A stretch of DNA of 64,000 nt, from the NCBI GenBank assembly GCA_963575645.1, contig OY754467.1:26316201-26380200 (forward strand), in the 5' to 3' direction. Shown here piece by piece: positions 23,051-38,360 of this stretch. Source of the stretch: Xanthostigma xanthostigma (Eukaryota; Arthropoda; Insecta; Raphidioptera; Raphidiidae). The position numbers were made by a program, and so were the translations under genes. Under the pieces are notes generated by a model. That model was not told the DNA's origin, ran no database searches, and saw only the letters and a list, made by a program, of their open reading frames with translations. The number at the start of each line of letters is the position of its first letter. The stretch's first letter is position 1.

Positions 23051-24320
23051 GGTGCAAATGAGTCCTTATAGGCAAAAGTGCTTTATTTCATGAAGGTAAG
23101 TCTATTTACACTATAACATTCAGGTTTGGATCATTCTCTCATAAGAAAATGTAAACTGCATATTAACCATTATTTTAACGCAGACAAGCAGTTTTTACAT
23201 GTTTTACGACAATTGAGGGCAAAGGAGTCCTTATAGGCAAAATTGCGTTATTTTACAAAGGTAAGTCTATTTTCACTATAACATTCAGGTTTGGATCGTT
23301 GTCTCATAAGAAAATACAAACTGCATATTAACCATTATTTTAACGCATACAAGCAGTTTTTACATGCTTTATGACAATTAGGGGCAAATGAGTCCTTATA
23401 GGCAAAATTGCTTTATTTCATTAAGGTAAGTCTATTTAGACTATAACATTCAGGTTTTGATCATTCTCTTATAAGAAAATGCAAACTGCATATTAACCAT
23501 TATTTTAACGCTGACAAGCATTTTTTACATGCTTTACGACAATTAGGTGCAAATGTGTCCTTATAGGTAAAAGTGCTTTATTTCATGAGGGTAAGTCTAT
23601 TTACACTATAACATTCAGGTTTGGATCATTCTCTCATAAGAAAATGCAAACTGCATATTTACTATCATTTTCACGCAGACAAGCAGTTTTCACATGTTTT
23701 ACGACAATTAGGTGGAAATAAGTCCTTAAAGGCAAAATTGTTTTATTTCACAAAGGTAAGTCTACTTTCACTATAACATTCAGGTTTGGATCATTCTCTC
23801 ATAAGAAAATGCAAACTGCATATTAACCATTATTTTAATGCAGACAAGCAGTTTTTACATGCTTTATGACAATTAGGGGCAAATGAGTCCTTATAGGCAA
23901 AATTGCATTATTTCATGAAGGTAAGTTTAATTACACTATAAAATTCAGGTTTGGATCATTCTCTCATAAGAAAATGCAAACTGCATATTAACCATTATTT
24001 AAACGCAGTCAAGCAGTTTTTACATGCTTTATGACAATTAGGTGCAAATGAGTCTTTATAGGCAAAATTGCTTTATTTCATGAGGGTAAGTCTATTTACA
24101 CTATAACATTCAGGTTTGGATCATTCTCTCATAAGAAAATGCAAACTGCATATTAACCATTATTTTAACGCTGACAAGCATTTTTTACATGCTTTACGAC
24201 AATTAGGTGCAAATGAGTCCTTATAGGTAAAAGTGCTTTATTTAATGAGGGTAAGTCTATTTACACTATAACATTCAGGTTTGGATCATTCTCTCATAAG
24301 AAAATGCAAACTGCATATTT

Positions 24321-25339
24321 ACTATCATTTTCACGCAGACAAGCAGTTTTTACATGGTTTACGACAATTAGGTTCAAATAAGTCCATAAAGGCAAAATTG
24401 TTTCATTTCACAAAGGTAAGTCTACTTTCACTATAACATTCAGGTTTGGATCATTCTCTCATAAGAAAATGCAAACTGCATATTAACCATTATTTTAACG
24501 CAGACAAGCAGTTTTTACATGCTTCACGACAATTGCGTGCAAATGAGTCCTTATAGGCAAAATTGCTTTATTTTACAAAGGTAAGTTTACTTACACTATA
24601 ACATTCAGGTTTTGATAATTCTCTCACAAGAAAATGCAAACTGCATATTAACCATTATTTTAACGCATACAAGCAGTTTTTACATGCTTTATGACAATTA
24701 GGTGCAAATGAGTCCTTATAGGCAAAATTGCTTTATTTCATGAGGGTAAGTCTATTTACACTATAACATTCAGGTTTGGATCATTCTCTCATAAGAAAAT
24801 GCAAACTGAATATTGACTATCATTTTCACGCAGACAAGCAGTTTTTACATGGTTTACGACAATTAGGTGCAAATAAGTCCATAAAGGCAGAATTGTTTCA
24901 TTTCACAAAGCTAAGTCTACTTTCACTATAACATTCAGGTTTGGATCATTCTCTCATAAGAAAATGCAAACTGCATATTAACCATGATTTCAACGCAGAC
25001 AAGCAGTTTATTAATGCTTCACGACAATTGCGTGCAAATGAGTCCTTATAGGCAAAATTGCTTTATTTTACAAAGGTAAGTCTATTTACACTATAACATT
25101 CAGGTTTGGATCATTCTCTCATAAGAAAATGCAAACTGCATATTAACCATAATTTTAAAGCATACAAGCAGTTTTTACATGCTTTATGACAATTAGGTGC
25201 AAATGAGTCCTTATAGGCAAAATTGCTTTATTTCATGAGGGTAAGTCTATTTACACTATAACATTCAGGTTTGGATCATTCTCTCATAAGAAAATTCAAA
25301 CTGCATATTTACTATCATTTTTACGCAGACAACCAGTTT
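24321..25339 (+). repeat. Segmental duplicate 7b
   Basis: Copy of 21022-22040. Shortly downstream, GTTTTATATCGCAAAGG at about 25722 matches GTTTTCTATCGCAAAGG at about 22092 at offset 3629 (22 monomers minus 1 bp), so adjoining parts of this zone follow different spacings. Confidence 0.84.
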
Positions 25340-25968
25340 TTACATGCTTCACGACAATTGCGTGCAAATGAGTCCTTATAGGAAAAATTGCTTTATTTTA
25401 CAAACGTAAGTCTATTTACACTATTACATTCAGGTTTGGATCATTCTCTCATAAGAAAATGCAAACTGCATATTAACCATTATTTTAACGCATACAAACA
25501 GTTTTTACATGCTTTATGACAATAAGGGGCAAATGAGTCCTTATAGGCAAAATTGCTTTATTTCATGAGGGTAAGTCTATTTACACTATAACATTCAGGT
25601 TTGGATCATTCTCTCATAAGAAAATGCAAACTGCATATTTACTATCATTTTTACGCAGACAAGCAGTTTTCACATGTTTTACGACAATTAGGTGGAAATA
25701 AGTCCTTAAAGGCAAAATTGTTTTATATCGCAAAGGTAAGTCTACTTTCACTATAACATTCAGGTTTGGATCATTTTCTCATAAGAAAATGCAAACTGCA
25801 TATTAACCATTATTTTAACGAAGACAAGCAGTTTTTACATGCTTCACGACAATTGCGTGCAAATGAGTCCTTATAGGCAAAATTGCTTTATTTTACAAAG
25901 CTAAGTCTATTTAAACTATAACATTCAGGTTTGGATCATTCTCTCATAAGAAAATGCAAACTGCATAT

Positions 25969-26720
25969 TAACCATTATTTTAACGCATACAAGCAGTTTT
26001 TAAATACTTTATGACATTTAGGGGCAAATGAGTCCTTATAGGCAAAATTGCTTTATTTCATGAAGGTAAGTTTATTTACACTATAAGATTCAGGTTTGGA
26101 TCTTTCTCTCATTAGAAAATGCAAACTGCATATTAACCATTATTTAAACGCAGACAAGCAGTTTTTACATGCTTTACGACAATTAGGTGCAAATGAGTCT
26201 TTATAGGCAAAATTGCTTTATTTTATGAAGGTAAGTCTATTTACACTATAACTTTCAGGTTTGGGTCATTCTCTCATAAGAAAAAGCAAACTGCATATTA
26301 ACCATTATTCTAACGCAGACAAGCAGTTTTTACATGCTTCACGACAATTGCGTGCAAATGAGTCCTTATAGGCAAAATTGCTTTATTTACAAAGGTAAGT
26401 CTATTTACACTATAACATTCAGGTTTGGATCATTCTCTCATAAGAAAATGCAAACTGCATATTAACCATTATTTAAACGCAGACAAGCAGTTTTTACATG
26501 CTTTACGACAATTAGGTGCAAATAAGTCTTTATAGGCAAAATTGCTTTATTTCATGAGGGTAAGTCTATTTACACTATAACATTCAGGTTTGGATCATTC
26601 TCTCATAAGAAAATGCAAACTGCATATTTACTATCATTTTCACGCAGACAAGCAGTTTTTACATGCTTCACGACAATTGGGTGCAAATGAGTCCTTATAG
26701 GCAAAATTGCTTTATTTTAC
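25969..26720 (+). repeat. Segmental duplicate 1c, across the inversion
   Basis: Corresponds to 3955-4706 at offset 22014, with a few differences such as ATACTTTATG for ATGCTTTATG and GCTTTATTTAC for GCTTGATTTAC. The offset is not a whole number of monomers because the intervening inverted block shifts the phase. Confidence 0.85.
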
Positions 26721-28201
26721 AAAGGTTAGTCTATTTACACTATAACATTCAGGTTTGGATCATTCTCTCATAAGAAAATGCAAACTGCATATTAACAATT
26801 ATTTTAACGCATACAAGCAGTTTTTACATGCTTTATTACAATTAGGGGCAAATGAGTCCTTATAGGCAAAATTGCTTTATTTTACAAAGGTAAGTTTACT
26901 TATACTATAACATTCAGGTTTAGATCATTCTCTCATAAGAAAATGCAAACTGCATATCAACTATTATTTTAACGCATACAAGCAGTTTTTACAAGCTTTA
27001 TGACAATTAGGTGCAAATGAGTCCTTATAGGCAAAAGTGCTTTATTTCATGAGGGTCAGTCTATTTACTCTATAACATTCATGTTTTGATCATTCTCTTA
27101 TAAGAAAATGCAAACTGCATATTAACCATTATTTTAACGCTGACAAGCAGTTTTTACATGCTTTATGACAATTAGAAGCAAATGAGTCTTTATAGGCAAA
27201 ATTGCTTTATTTCATGAAGGTAAGTCTATTTACACTATAACATTCAGGTTTGGATCATTCTCTCATAAGAAAATGTAAACTGCTCATTAACCATTATTTT
27301 AACGCAGACAAGCAGTTTTTACATGCTTTACGACAATTGAGGGCAAATGAGTATTTATAGGCAAAATTGCGTAATTTTACAAAGGTAAGTCTATTTTCAC
27401 TATAACATTCAGGTTTGGATCGTTGTCTCATAAGAAAATGCAAACTGCAAATTAACCATTATTTTAACGCTGACAAGCAGTTTTTACATGCTTTATGACA
27501 ATTAGAAGCAAATGAGTCTTTATAGGCAAAATTGCTTTATTTCATTAAGGTAAGTCTATTTAGACTATAACATTCAGGTTTGGATCATTCTCTTATAAGA
27601 AAATGCAAACTGCATATTAACCATTATTTTAACGCTGACAAGCATTTTTTACATGCTTTACGACAATTAAGTGCAAATGAGTCCCTATAGGCAAAATTGC
27701 TTTATTTCATGAGGGTAAGTCTATTTACACTATAACATTTAGGTTTGGATCATTCTCTCATAAGAAAATGCAAACTGCATAATTACTATCATTTTCACGC
27801 AGACAAGCAGTTTTCACATGTTTTACGTCAATTAGGTGGAAATAAGTCCTTAAAGGCAAAATTGTTTTATTTCACAAAGGTAAGTCCACTTTCACTATAA
27901 CATTCAGGTTTGGATCATTCTCTCATAAGAAAATGCAAACTGCATATTAACCATTATTTTAACGCAGACAAGCAGTTTTGCATGCTTTACGACAAATAGG
28001 TGCAAATGAGTCTTTATAGGCAAAATAGCTTTATTTCATGAGGGTAAGTCTATTTACACTATAACGTTCAGGTTTGGATCATTCTCTCATAAGAAAATGC
28101 AAACTGCATATTTACTATCATTTTCACGCAGACAAGCAGTTTTTACATGCTTCACGACAATTGCGTGCAAATGAGTCCTTATAGGCAAAATTGCGTTATT
28201 T
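26388..28201 (+). repeat. Tandem 11-mer duplication, copy 1
   Basis: 1814 bp (11 monomers minus 1 bp) repeated directly by 28202-30014. Shared marks: ACTTATACTATAAC, GGGTCAGTC, TTCATGTTTTGATC, TAGAAGCAAATGAG, GGATCGTTGTCTC and GCAGTTTTGCATGC. About a dozen differences were noticed by eye, for example TTATTACAATT against TTATGACAATT. Confidence 0.92.
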
Positions 28202-30014
28202 TACAAAGGTAAGTCTATTTACACTATAACATTCAGGTTTGGATCATTCTCTCATAAGAAAATGCAAACTGCATATTAACCATTATTTAAACGCAGACAA
28301 GCAGTTTTTACATGCTTTACGACAATTAGGTGCAAATAAGTCTTTATAGGCAAAATTGCTTTATTTCATGAGGGTAAGTCTATTTACACTATAACATTCA
28401 GGTTTGGATCATTCTCTCATAAGAAAATGCAAACTGCATATTTACTATCATTTTCACGCAGACAAGCAGTCTTTACATGCTTCACGACAATTGGGTGCAA
28501 ATGAGTCCTTATAGGCAAAATTGCTTTATTTTACAAAGGTTAGTCTATTTACACTATAACATTCAGGTTTGGATCATTCTCTCATAAGAAAATGCAAACT
28601 GCATATTAACAATTATTTTAACGCATACAAGCAGTTTTTACATGCTTTATGACAATTAGGGGCAAATGAGTCCTTATAGGCAAAATTGCTTTATTTTACA
28701 AAGGTAAGTTTACTTATACTATAACATTCAGGTTTAGATCATTCTCTCATAAGAAAATGCAAACTGCATATCAACTATTATTTTAACGCATACAAGCAGT
28801 TTTTACAAGCTTTATGACAATTAGGTGCAAATGAGTCCTTATAGGCAAAAGTGCTTTATTTCATGAGGGTCAGTCTATTTACTCTATAACATTCATGTTT
28901 TGATCATTCTCTCATAAGAAAATGCAAACTGCATATTAACCATTATTTTAACGCTGACAAGCAGTTTTTACATGCTTTATGACAATTAGAAGCAAATGAG
29001 TCTTTATAGGCAAAATTGCTTTATTTCATGAAGGTAAGTCTATTTACACTATAACATTCAGGTTTGGATCATTCTCTCATAAGAAAATGTAAACTGCATA
29101 TTAACCATTATTTTAACGCAGACAAGCAGTTTTTACATGCTTTACGACAATTGAGGGCAAATGAGTATTTATAGGCAAAATTGCGTAATTTTACAAAGGT
29201 AAGTCTATTTTCACTATAACATTCAGGTTTGGATCGTTGTCTCATAAGAAAATGCAAACTGCAAATTAACCATTATTTTAACGCTGACAAGCAGTTTTTA
29301 CATGCTTTATGACAATTAGAAGCAAATGAGTCTTTATAGGCAAAATTGCTTTATTTCATTAAGGTAAGTCTATTTAGACTATAACATTCAGGTTTGGATC
29401 ATTCTCTTATAAGAAAATTCAAACTGCATATTAACCATTATTTTAACGCTGACAAGCATTTTTTACATGCTTTACGACAATTAGGTGCAAATGAGTCCCT
29501 ATAGGCAAAATTGCTTTATTTCATGAGGGTAAGTCTATTTCACTATAACATTTAGGTTTGGATCATTCTCTCATAAGAAAATGCAAACTGCATATTTACT
29601 ATCATTTTCACGCAGACAAGCAGTTTTCACATGTTTTACGTCAATTAGGTGGAAATAAGTCCTTAAAGGCAAAATTGTTTTATTTCACAAAGGTAAGTCT
29701 ACTTTCACTATAACATTCAGGTTTGGATCATTCTCTCATAAGAAAATGCAAACTGCATATTAACCATTATTTTAACGCAGACAAGCAGTTTTGCATGCTT
29801 TACGACAAATAGGTGCAAATGAGTCTTTATAGGCAAAATAGCTTTATTTCATGAGGGTCAGTCTATTTACACTATAACATTCAGGTTTGGATCATTCTCT
29901 CATAAGAAAATGTAAACTGCATATTTACTATCATTTTCACGCAGACATACAGTTTTTACATGCTTCACGACAATTGCGTGCAAATGAGTCCTTATAGGCA
30001 AAATTGCGTTATTT
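28202..30014 (+). repeat. Tandem 11-mer duplication, copy 2
   Basis: Begins where copy 1 ends, so this is a direct tandem duplication. It carries one private 1-bp loss at about 29540 (GTCTATTTCACTATAAC). The match stops at about 30014. Confidence 0.92.
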
Positions 30015-33000
30015 TACAAAGGTTAGTCTATTTTCACTATAACATTCAGGTTTGGATCATTCTCTCATAAGTAAATGCAAACTGCATATTAACCATTATT
30101 TTAACGCTGACAAGCAGTTTTTACATGCTTTACGACAAATAAGTGCAAATGAGTCTTTATAGGCAAAAGTGCTTTATTTCATGAGGGTAAGTCTATTTAC
30201 ACTATAACATTCAGGTTTGAATCATTCTCTCATAAGAAAATGCAAACTGCATATTAACCATTATTTAAACGCAGACAAGCAGTTTTTACATGCTTTACGA
30301 CAATTAGGTGCAAATGAGTCTTTATAGGCAAAATTGCTTTATTTCATGAGGGTAAGTCTATTTACACTATATTATTCAGGTTTGGATCATTCTCTCATAA
30401 TAAAATGCAAACTGCATATTTACTATCATTTTCACGCAGACAAGCAGTTTTTACATGCTTCACGACAATTTCGTGCAAATGAGTCCTTATAGGCAAAATT
30501 GCTTTATTTTACAAAGGTAAGTCTATTTACACTATAACATTCAGGTTTGGATCATTCTCTCATAAGAAAATGCAAACTGCATATTAACCATTATTTTAAC
30601 GCATACAAGCAGTTTTTACATGCTTTATGACAATTAGGTGCAAATGAGTCCTTACAGGCAAAATTGCTTTATTTCATAATGGTAAGTCTATTTACACTAT
30701 AACATTCTGGTTTGGATCATTCTCTCATAAGAAAATGCAAACTGCATATTAACCATTATTTTAACGCTGACAAGCAGTTTTAAATGCTTTACGACAATTA
30801 GGTGCAAATGAGTCCTTATAGGCAAAAGTGCTTTATTTCATGAGGGTAAGTCTATTTACACTATAACATTCAGGTTTGGATCATTCTCTCATTAGAAAAT
30901 GCAAACTGCATATTTACTATCATTTTCACGCAGACAAGCAGTTTTCACATGTTTTACGACAATTAGGTGGAAATAAGTCCTTAAAGGCAAAATTGTTTTA
31001 TTTCACAAAGGTAAGTCTACTTTTACTATAACATTCAGGTTTGGATCATTCTCTCATAAGAAAATGCAAACTGCATATTAACCATTATTTTAACGCAGAC
31101 AAGCAGTTTTTACATGCTTTACGACAATAATTGCGTGCAAATGAGTCCTTATAGGCAAAATTGCTTTATTTTACAAAGGTTAGTCTATTTACACTATAAC
31201 ATTCAGGTTTGGATCATTCTCTCATAAGAAAATGCAAACTGCATATTAACCATTATTTTAACACATACAAGCAGTTTTTACATGCTTTATGACAATAAGG
31301 GGCAAATGAGTCCTTATAGACAAAATTGCTTTATTTCATGAAGGTAAGTCTATTTACACTATAACATTCAGGTTTGGATCTTTCTCTCATAAGAAAATGC
31401 AAACTGCATATTAACCATTATTTTAACGCATACAAGCAGTTTTTACATGCTTTACGACAATTAGGTGCAAATGAGTCTTTATAGGCAAAATTGATTTATT
31501 TCATGAGGGTAAGTCTATTTACACTATAACATTCAGGTTTGGATCATTCTCTCATAAGAAAATGCAAACTGCATATTAACCATTATTTAAACGCAGACAA
31601 GCAGTTTTTACATGCTTTACGACAAATAGGTGCAAATGAGTCTTTATAGGCAAAATTGCTTTATTTCATGAGGGTAAGTCTATTTACACTATAACATTCA
31701 GGTTTGGATCATTCTCTTATAAGAAAATGCAAACTGCATATTTACTATCATTTTCACGCAGACAAGCAGTTTTTACATGCTTCACGACAATTGCGTGCAA
31801 ATGAGTCCTTATAGGCAAAATTGCTTTAATTTACAAAGGTAAGTCTATTTACACTATAACATTCAGGTTTGGATCATTCTCTCATAAGAAAAAGAAAACT
31901 GCATATTAACCATTTTTTTAACGCATACAAGCAGTTTTTACATGCTTTATGACAATTAGGGGCAAATGAGTCCCTATAGGCAAAATTGCTTTATTTCTTG
32001 AAGGTAAGTCTATTTTCACTATAACATTCAGGTTTGGATCATTCTCTCATAAGAAAATGCAAACTGCATATTATACATTATTTTAACGCATACAAGCAGT
32101 TTTTACATGCTTTATGACAATTTGGGGCAAATGAGTCCTTATAGGCAAAATTGCTTTATTTCATGAAGGTAAGTCTATTTACACTATAACATTCAGGTTT
32201 GGATCATTCTCTCATAAGAAAATGCAAACTGCATATTAACCATTATTTTAACGCTGACAAGCAGTTTTTACATGCTTTATGACAATTAGAGGCAAATGAG
32301 TCCCTATAGGCAAAATTGCTTTATTTCTTGAAGGTAAGTCTATTTACACTATAACATTTAGGTTTGGATCATTCTCTCATAAGAAAATGCAAACTGCATA
32401 TTAACCATTATTTTAACGCAGACAAGCAGTTTTTACATGATTCACGACAATTGCGTGCAAATAAGTCCTTATAGGCAAAATTGCTTTATTTTACAATGGT
32501 TAGTCTATTTACACTATAACATTCAGGTTTATGTCATTCTCTCATAAGAAAATACAAACTGCATATTTACTATCATTTTCACGCAGACAAGCAGTTTTTA
32601 CATGCTTCACGACAATTGCGTGCAAATGAGTCCTTATAGGCAAAATTGCGTTATTTTACAAAGGTTAGTCTATTTTCACTATAACATTCAGGTTTGGATT
32701 ATTCTCTCATAAGAAAATGCAAACTGCATATTAACCATTATTTTAACGCTGACAAGCAGTTTTTACATGCTTTACGACAATTGCGTGCAAATGAGTCCTT
32801 ATAGGCAAAATTGCTTTATTTGACAAAGGTAAGTCTATTTACACTATAACATTCAGGTTTGGATCTTTCTCTCATAAGAAAATGCAAACTGCATATTAAC
32901 CATTATTTAAACGCAGACAAGCAGTTTTTACATGCTTTACGACAATTAGGTGCAAATGAGTCTTTATAGGCAAAATTGCTTTATTTCTTGAGAGTAAGTC

Positions 33001-33210
33001 TATTTACACTATAACATTCAGGTTTGGATCATTCTCTCATAAGAAAATGCAAACTGCATATTAACCATTATTTAAACGCAGACAAGCAGTTTTTACATGC
33101 TTTACGACAATTAGGTGCAAATGAGTCCTTATAGGCAAAAGTGCTTTATTTCATGAGGGTAAGTCTATTTACACTCTAACATTCAGGTTTGGATCATTCT
33201 CTCATAAGAG
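30015..33210 (+). repeat. Array segment without a recognised recent duplicate
   Basis: About 19 monomers of types A, B, C and C'. Private marks include a 3-bp insertion (GACAATAATTGCG) at about 31127-31130, giving a 168-bp monomer, and AAAGAAAACTGC with CATTTTTTTAACG at about 31892-31920. No gene is present. Confidence 0.82.
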
Positions 33211-33690
33211 AATGCAAACTGCATATTAACCATTATTTTAACGCTGACAAGCAGTTTTTACATGCTTTATGACAATTAGGGGCAAATGAGTCCCTATAGG
33301 CAAAATTGCTTTATTTCATGAGGGTAAGTCTATCTACACTATAACATTTAGCTTTGGATCATTCTCTCATAAGAAAATGCAAACTGCATATTAACCATTA
33401 TTTTAACGCAGACAAGCAGTTTTTACATGCTTCACGACAATTGCGTGCAAATGAGTCCTTATAGGCAAAATTGCTTTATTTTACAATGGTTAGTCTATTT
33501 ACACTATAACATTCAGGTTTGGATCATTCTCTCATAAGAAAATGCAAACTGCATATTTACTATCATTTTTACGCAGACAAGCAGTTTTTACATGCTTCAC
33601 GACAATTGCGTGCAAATGAGTCCTTATAGGCAAAATTGCGTTATTTTACAAAGGTTAGTCTATTTTCACTATAACATTCAGGTTTGGATC
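33211..33690 (+). repeat. Segmental duplicate 9a (10-mer spacing)
   Basis: Matches 34861-35340 at offset 1650, exactly 10 monomers. Shared marks: TATCTACACTATAAC with TTTAGCTTTGG, TTTTACAATGGTTAG and CATTTTTACGCAG. A further related copy of the TATCTACAC monomer is at 38281, exactly 20 monomers beyond 34981. Confidence 0.88.
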
Positions 33691-34860
33691 ATTCTCTCAT
33701 AAGAAAATGCAAACTGCATATTAACCATTATTTTAACGCATACAAGCAGTTTTTACATGCTTTATGACAATAAGGGGCAAATGAGTCCTTATAGGCAAAA
33801 TTGCTTTATTTCATGAAGGTAAGTCTATTTACACTATAACATTCAGGTTTGGATCTTTCTCTCATAAGAAAATGAAAACTGCATATTAACCATTATTTAA
33901 ACGCAGACAAGCAGTTTTTACATGCTTTACGACAATTAGGTGCAAATGAGTCTTTATAGGCAAAATTGCTTTATTTCTTGAGAGTAAGTCTATTTACACT
34001 ATAACATTCAGGTTTGGATCATTCTCTCATAAGAAAATGCAAACTGCATATTAACCATTATTTAAACGCAGACAAGCAGTTTTTACATGCTTTACGACAA
34101 TTAGGTGTAAATGAGTCCTTATAGGCAAAAGTGCTTTATTTCATAAGGGTAAGTCTATTTACACTATAACATTCAGGTTTGGATCATTCTCTCATAAGAA
34201 AATGCAAACTGCATATTAACCATTATTTTAACGCTGACAAGCAGTTTTTACATGCTTCACGACAATTGCGTGCAAATGAGTCCTTATAGGCAAAATTGCT
34301 TTATTTTACAAAGGTAAGTCTATTTTCACTATTACATTCAGGTTTGGATCATTCTCTCATAAAAAAATGCAAACTGCATATTAACCATAATTTTAACGCA
34401 TACAAGCAGTTTTTACATGCTTTATGACAATTAGGGGCAAATGAGTCCTTATAGGCAAAATTGCTTCATTTCATGAAGGTAAGTCTATTTACACTATAAG
34501 AATCAGGTTTAGATCATTCTCTCATAAGAAAATGCAAACTGCATATTAACCATTATTTAAACGCAGACAAGCAGTTTTTACATGCTTTACGACAATTAGG
34601 TGCAAATGAGTCTTTATAGGCAAAATTGCTTTATTTCATGAGGGTATGTCTATTTACACTATAACATTCAGGTTTGGATCATTCTCTCATAAGAAAATGC
34701 AAACTGCATATTTACTATCATTTTCACGCAGACAAGCAGTTTTTACATGCTTTACGACAATTAGGTGCAAATGAGTCCTTATAGGCAAAAGTGCTTTATT
34801 TCATGAGGGTAAGTCTATTTACACTATAACATTCAGGTTTGGATCATTCTCTCATAAGAA

Positions 34861-35340
34861 AATGCAAACTGCATATTAACCATTATTTTAACGCTGACAA
34901 GCAGTTTTTACATGCTTTATGACAATTAGGGGCAAATGAGTCCCTATAAGCAAAATTGCTTTATTTCTTGAAGGTAAGTCTATCTACACTATAACATTTA
35001 GCTTTGGATCATTCTCTCATAAGAAAATGCAAACTGCATATTAACCATTATTTTAACGCAGACAAGCAGTTTTTACATGCTTCACGACAATTGCGTGCAA
35101 ATGAGTCCTTATAGGCAAAATTGCTTTATTTTACAATGGTTAGTCTATTTACACTATAACATTCAGGTTTGGATCATTCTCTCATAAGAAAATGCAAACT
35201 GCATATTTACTATCATTTTTACGCAGACAAGCAGTTTTTACATGCTTCACGACAATTGCGTGCAAATGAGTCCTTATAGGCAAAATTGCGTTATTTTACA
35301 AAGGTTAGTCTATTTTCACTATAACATTCAGGTTTGGATC
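34861..35340 (+). repeat. Segmental duplicate 9b
   Basis: Copy of 33211-33690. The match ends where ATTCTCTCAT becomes TTTCTCTCAT at 35341 and the next monomer changes type. Confidence 0.88.
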
Positions 35341-35740
35341 TTTCTCTCATAAGAAAATGCAAACTGCATATTAACCATTATTTTAACGCAGACAAGCAGT
35401 TTTTACATGCTTCACGACAATTGCGTGCAAATGAGTCCTTATAGGCAAAATTGCGTTATTTTACAAAGGTTAGTCTATTTTCACTATAACATTCAGGTTT
35501 GGATCATTCTCTCATAAGAAAATGCAAACTGCATATTAACCATTATTTAAACGCAGACAAGCAGTTTTTACATGCTTTACGACAATTAGGTGCAAATGAG
35601 TCTTTATAGGCAAAATTGCTTTATTTCATGAGGGTATGTCTATTTACACTATAACATTCAGGTTTGGATCATTCTCTCATAAGAAAATGCAAACTGCATA
35701 TTTACTATCATTTTCACGCAGACAAGCAGTTTTTACATGC

Positions 35741-36238
35741 TTTATGACAATTAGGGGCAAATGAGTCCTTATAGGCAAAATTGCTTTATTTCATGAAGGT
35801 AAGTCTATTTACACTATAACATTCCGGTTTAGATCATTCTCTCATAAGAAAATGCAAACTGCATATTAACCACTATTTAAACGCAGACAAGCAGTTTTTA
35901 CATGCTTTACGACAATTAGGTGCAAATGAGTCTTTATAGGCAAAATTGCTTTATTTCATGAGGGTTAGTCTATTTACACTATAACATTCAGGTTTGGATC
36001 ATTCTCTCATAAGAAAATGCAAACTGCATATTAACCATTATTTAAACGCAGACAAGCAGTTTTTACATGCTTTATGACAATTAGGGGCAAATGAGTCCTT
36101 ATAGGCAAAATTGCTTTATTTCATGAAGGTAAGTCTATTTACACTATAACATTCCGGTTTAGATCATTCTCTCATAAGAAAATGCAAACTGCATATTAAC
36201 CACTATTTAAACGCAGACAAGCAGTTTTTACATGCTTT
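35741..36238 (+). repeat. Local dimer duplication (330 bp period)
   Basis: A C-A pair with the private marks ATTCCGGTTTAG and CCACTATTTAAACG occurs at 35741-36070 and again from 36071, exactly two monomers on. It is a small, recent duplication. Confidence 0.85.
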
Positions 36239-37467
36239 ATGACAATTAGGTGCAAATGAGTCTTTATAGGCAAAATTGCTTTATTTCATGAAGGTAAGTC
36301 TATTTACACTATAACATTAAGGTTTGGATCATTCTCTCAAAAGAAAATGCAAACTGCATATTAACAATTATTTTAACGCTGACAAGCAGTTTTTACATGC
36401 TTTACGACAATTAGGTGCAAATGAGTCCTTATAGGCAAAAGTGCTTTATTTCATGAGGGTAAGTCTATTTACACTATAACATTCAGTTTTGGATCATTCT
36501 CTCATAAGAAAATGCAAACTGCATATTTACTATCATTTTCACGCAGACAAGCAGTTTTCACATGTTTTACGACAATTAGGTGGAAATAACTCCCTAAAGG
36601 CAAAATTGTTTTATTTCACAAAGGTTAGTCTACTTTCACTATAACATTCAGGTTTGGATCATTTTCTCATAAGAAAATGCAAACTGCATATTAACCATTA
36701 TTTTAACGCTGACAAGCAGTTTTTACATGCTTTACGACAATTGCGTGCAAATGAGTCCTTATAGGCAAAATTGCTTTATTTTACAAAGGTAAGTCTATTT
36801 ACACTATAACATTCAGGTTTGGATCATTCTCTCATAAGAAAATGCAAACTGCATATTAACCATTATTTTAACGCATACAAGCAGTTTTTACATGCTTTAT
36901 GACAATAAGGGGCAAATGAGTCCTTATAGGCAAAATTGCTTTATTTCATGAAGGTAAGTCTATTTACACTATAACATTCAGGTTTGGATCTTTCTCTCAT
37001 AAGAAAATGCAAACTGCATATTAACCATTATTTAAACGCAGACAAGCAGTTTTTACATGCTTTACGACAATTAGGTGCAAATGAGTCTTTATATGCAAAT
37101 TTGCTTTATTTCATGAGGGTAAGTCTATTTACACTATAACATTCAGGTTTGGACCATTCTCTCATAAGAAAATGCAAACTGCATATTAACCATTATTTAA
37201 ACGCAGACAAGCAGTTTTTACATGCTTTACGACAATTAGGTGCAAATGAGTCTTTATAGGCAAAATTGCTTTATTTTATGAGGGTAAGTCTATTTACACT
37301 ATAACATTCAGGTTTGGACCATTCTCTCAAAAGAAAATGCAAACTGCATATTTACTATCATTTTCACGCAGCCAAGCAGTTTTTACATGCTTCACGACAA
37401 TTGCGTGCAAATGAGTCCTTATAGGCAAAATTGCTTTATTTTACAAATGTTAGTCTTTTTACACTAT

Positions 37468-38360
37468 AACATTCAGGTTTGGATCATTCTCTCATAAGAA
37501 AATGCAAACTGCATATTAACCAATATTTTAACGCATACAAGCAGTTTTTACATGCTTTATGACAATTAGGGGCAAATGAGTCTATTTAGGCAAAATTGCT
37601 TTATTTTACAAAGGTAAGTTTACTTAAACTATAACATTCAGGTTTAGATCATTCTCTCATAAGAAAATGCAAACTGCATATTAACTATTATTTTAACGCA
37701 TACAAGCAGTTTTTACAAGCTTTATGACAATTAGGTGCAAATGACTCCTTATAGGCAAAATTGCTTTATTTCAAGAGGGTAAAACTATTTACACTATACC
37801 ATTCAGGTTTGGATCATTCTCTCATAAGAAAATGCAAACTGCATGTTTACTATCATTTTAACGCATACAAGCAGTTTTTACATGCTTTATGACAATTAGG
37901 TGCAAATGAGTCTTTATAGGCAAAATTGCTTTATTTCATGAGGGTAAATCAATTTACACTATACCATTCAGGTTTGGATCATTCTCTCATAAGAAAATGC
38001 AAACTGCATATTATACATCATTTTAACGCATACAAGCAGTTTTTACATGCTTTATGACAGTTAGGGGCAAATGAGTCCTTATAGGCAAAATTGCTTTATT
38101 TCATGAAGGTAAGTCTATTTACACTATAACATTCAGGTTTGGATCATTCTCTCATAAGAAAATGCAAACTGCATATTAACCATTATTTTAACGCTGACAA
38201 GCAGTTTTTACATGCTTTATGACAATTAGGGGCAAATGAGTCCCTATAGGCAAAATTGCTTTATTTCTTGAAGGTAAGTCTATCTACACTATAACATTTA
38301 GCTTTGGATCATTCTCTCATAAGAAAATGCAAACTGCATATTAACCATTATTTTAACGCA
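37468..38360 (+). repeat. Segmental duplicate 10a (7-mer spacing)
   Basis: Matches 38623-39514 at offset 1155, exactly 7 monomers, reduced to 1154 by a 1-bp loss in the second copy near 39258. Shared marks: CCAATATTTTAACG, GAGTCTATTTAGG, TTCAAGAGGGTAA, GCATGTTTACTATC, AAATCAATTTACAC and TTATACATCATTTTAACG. Confidence 0.9.
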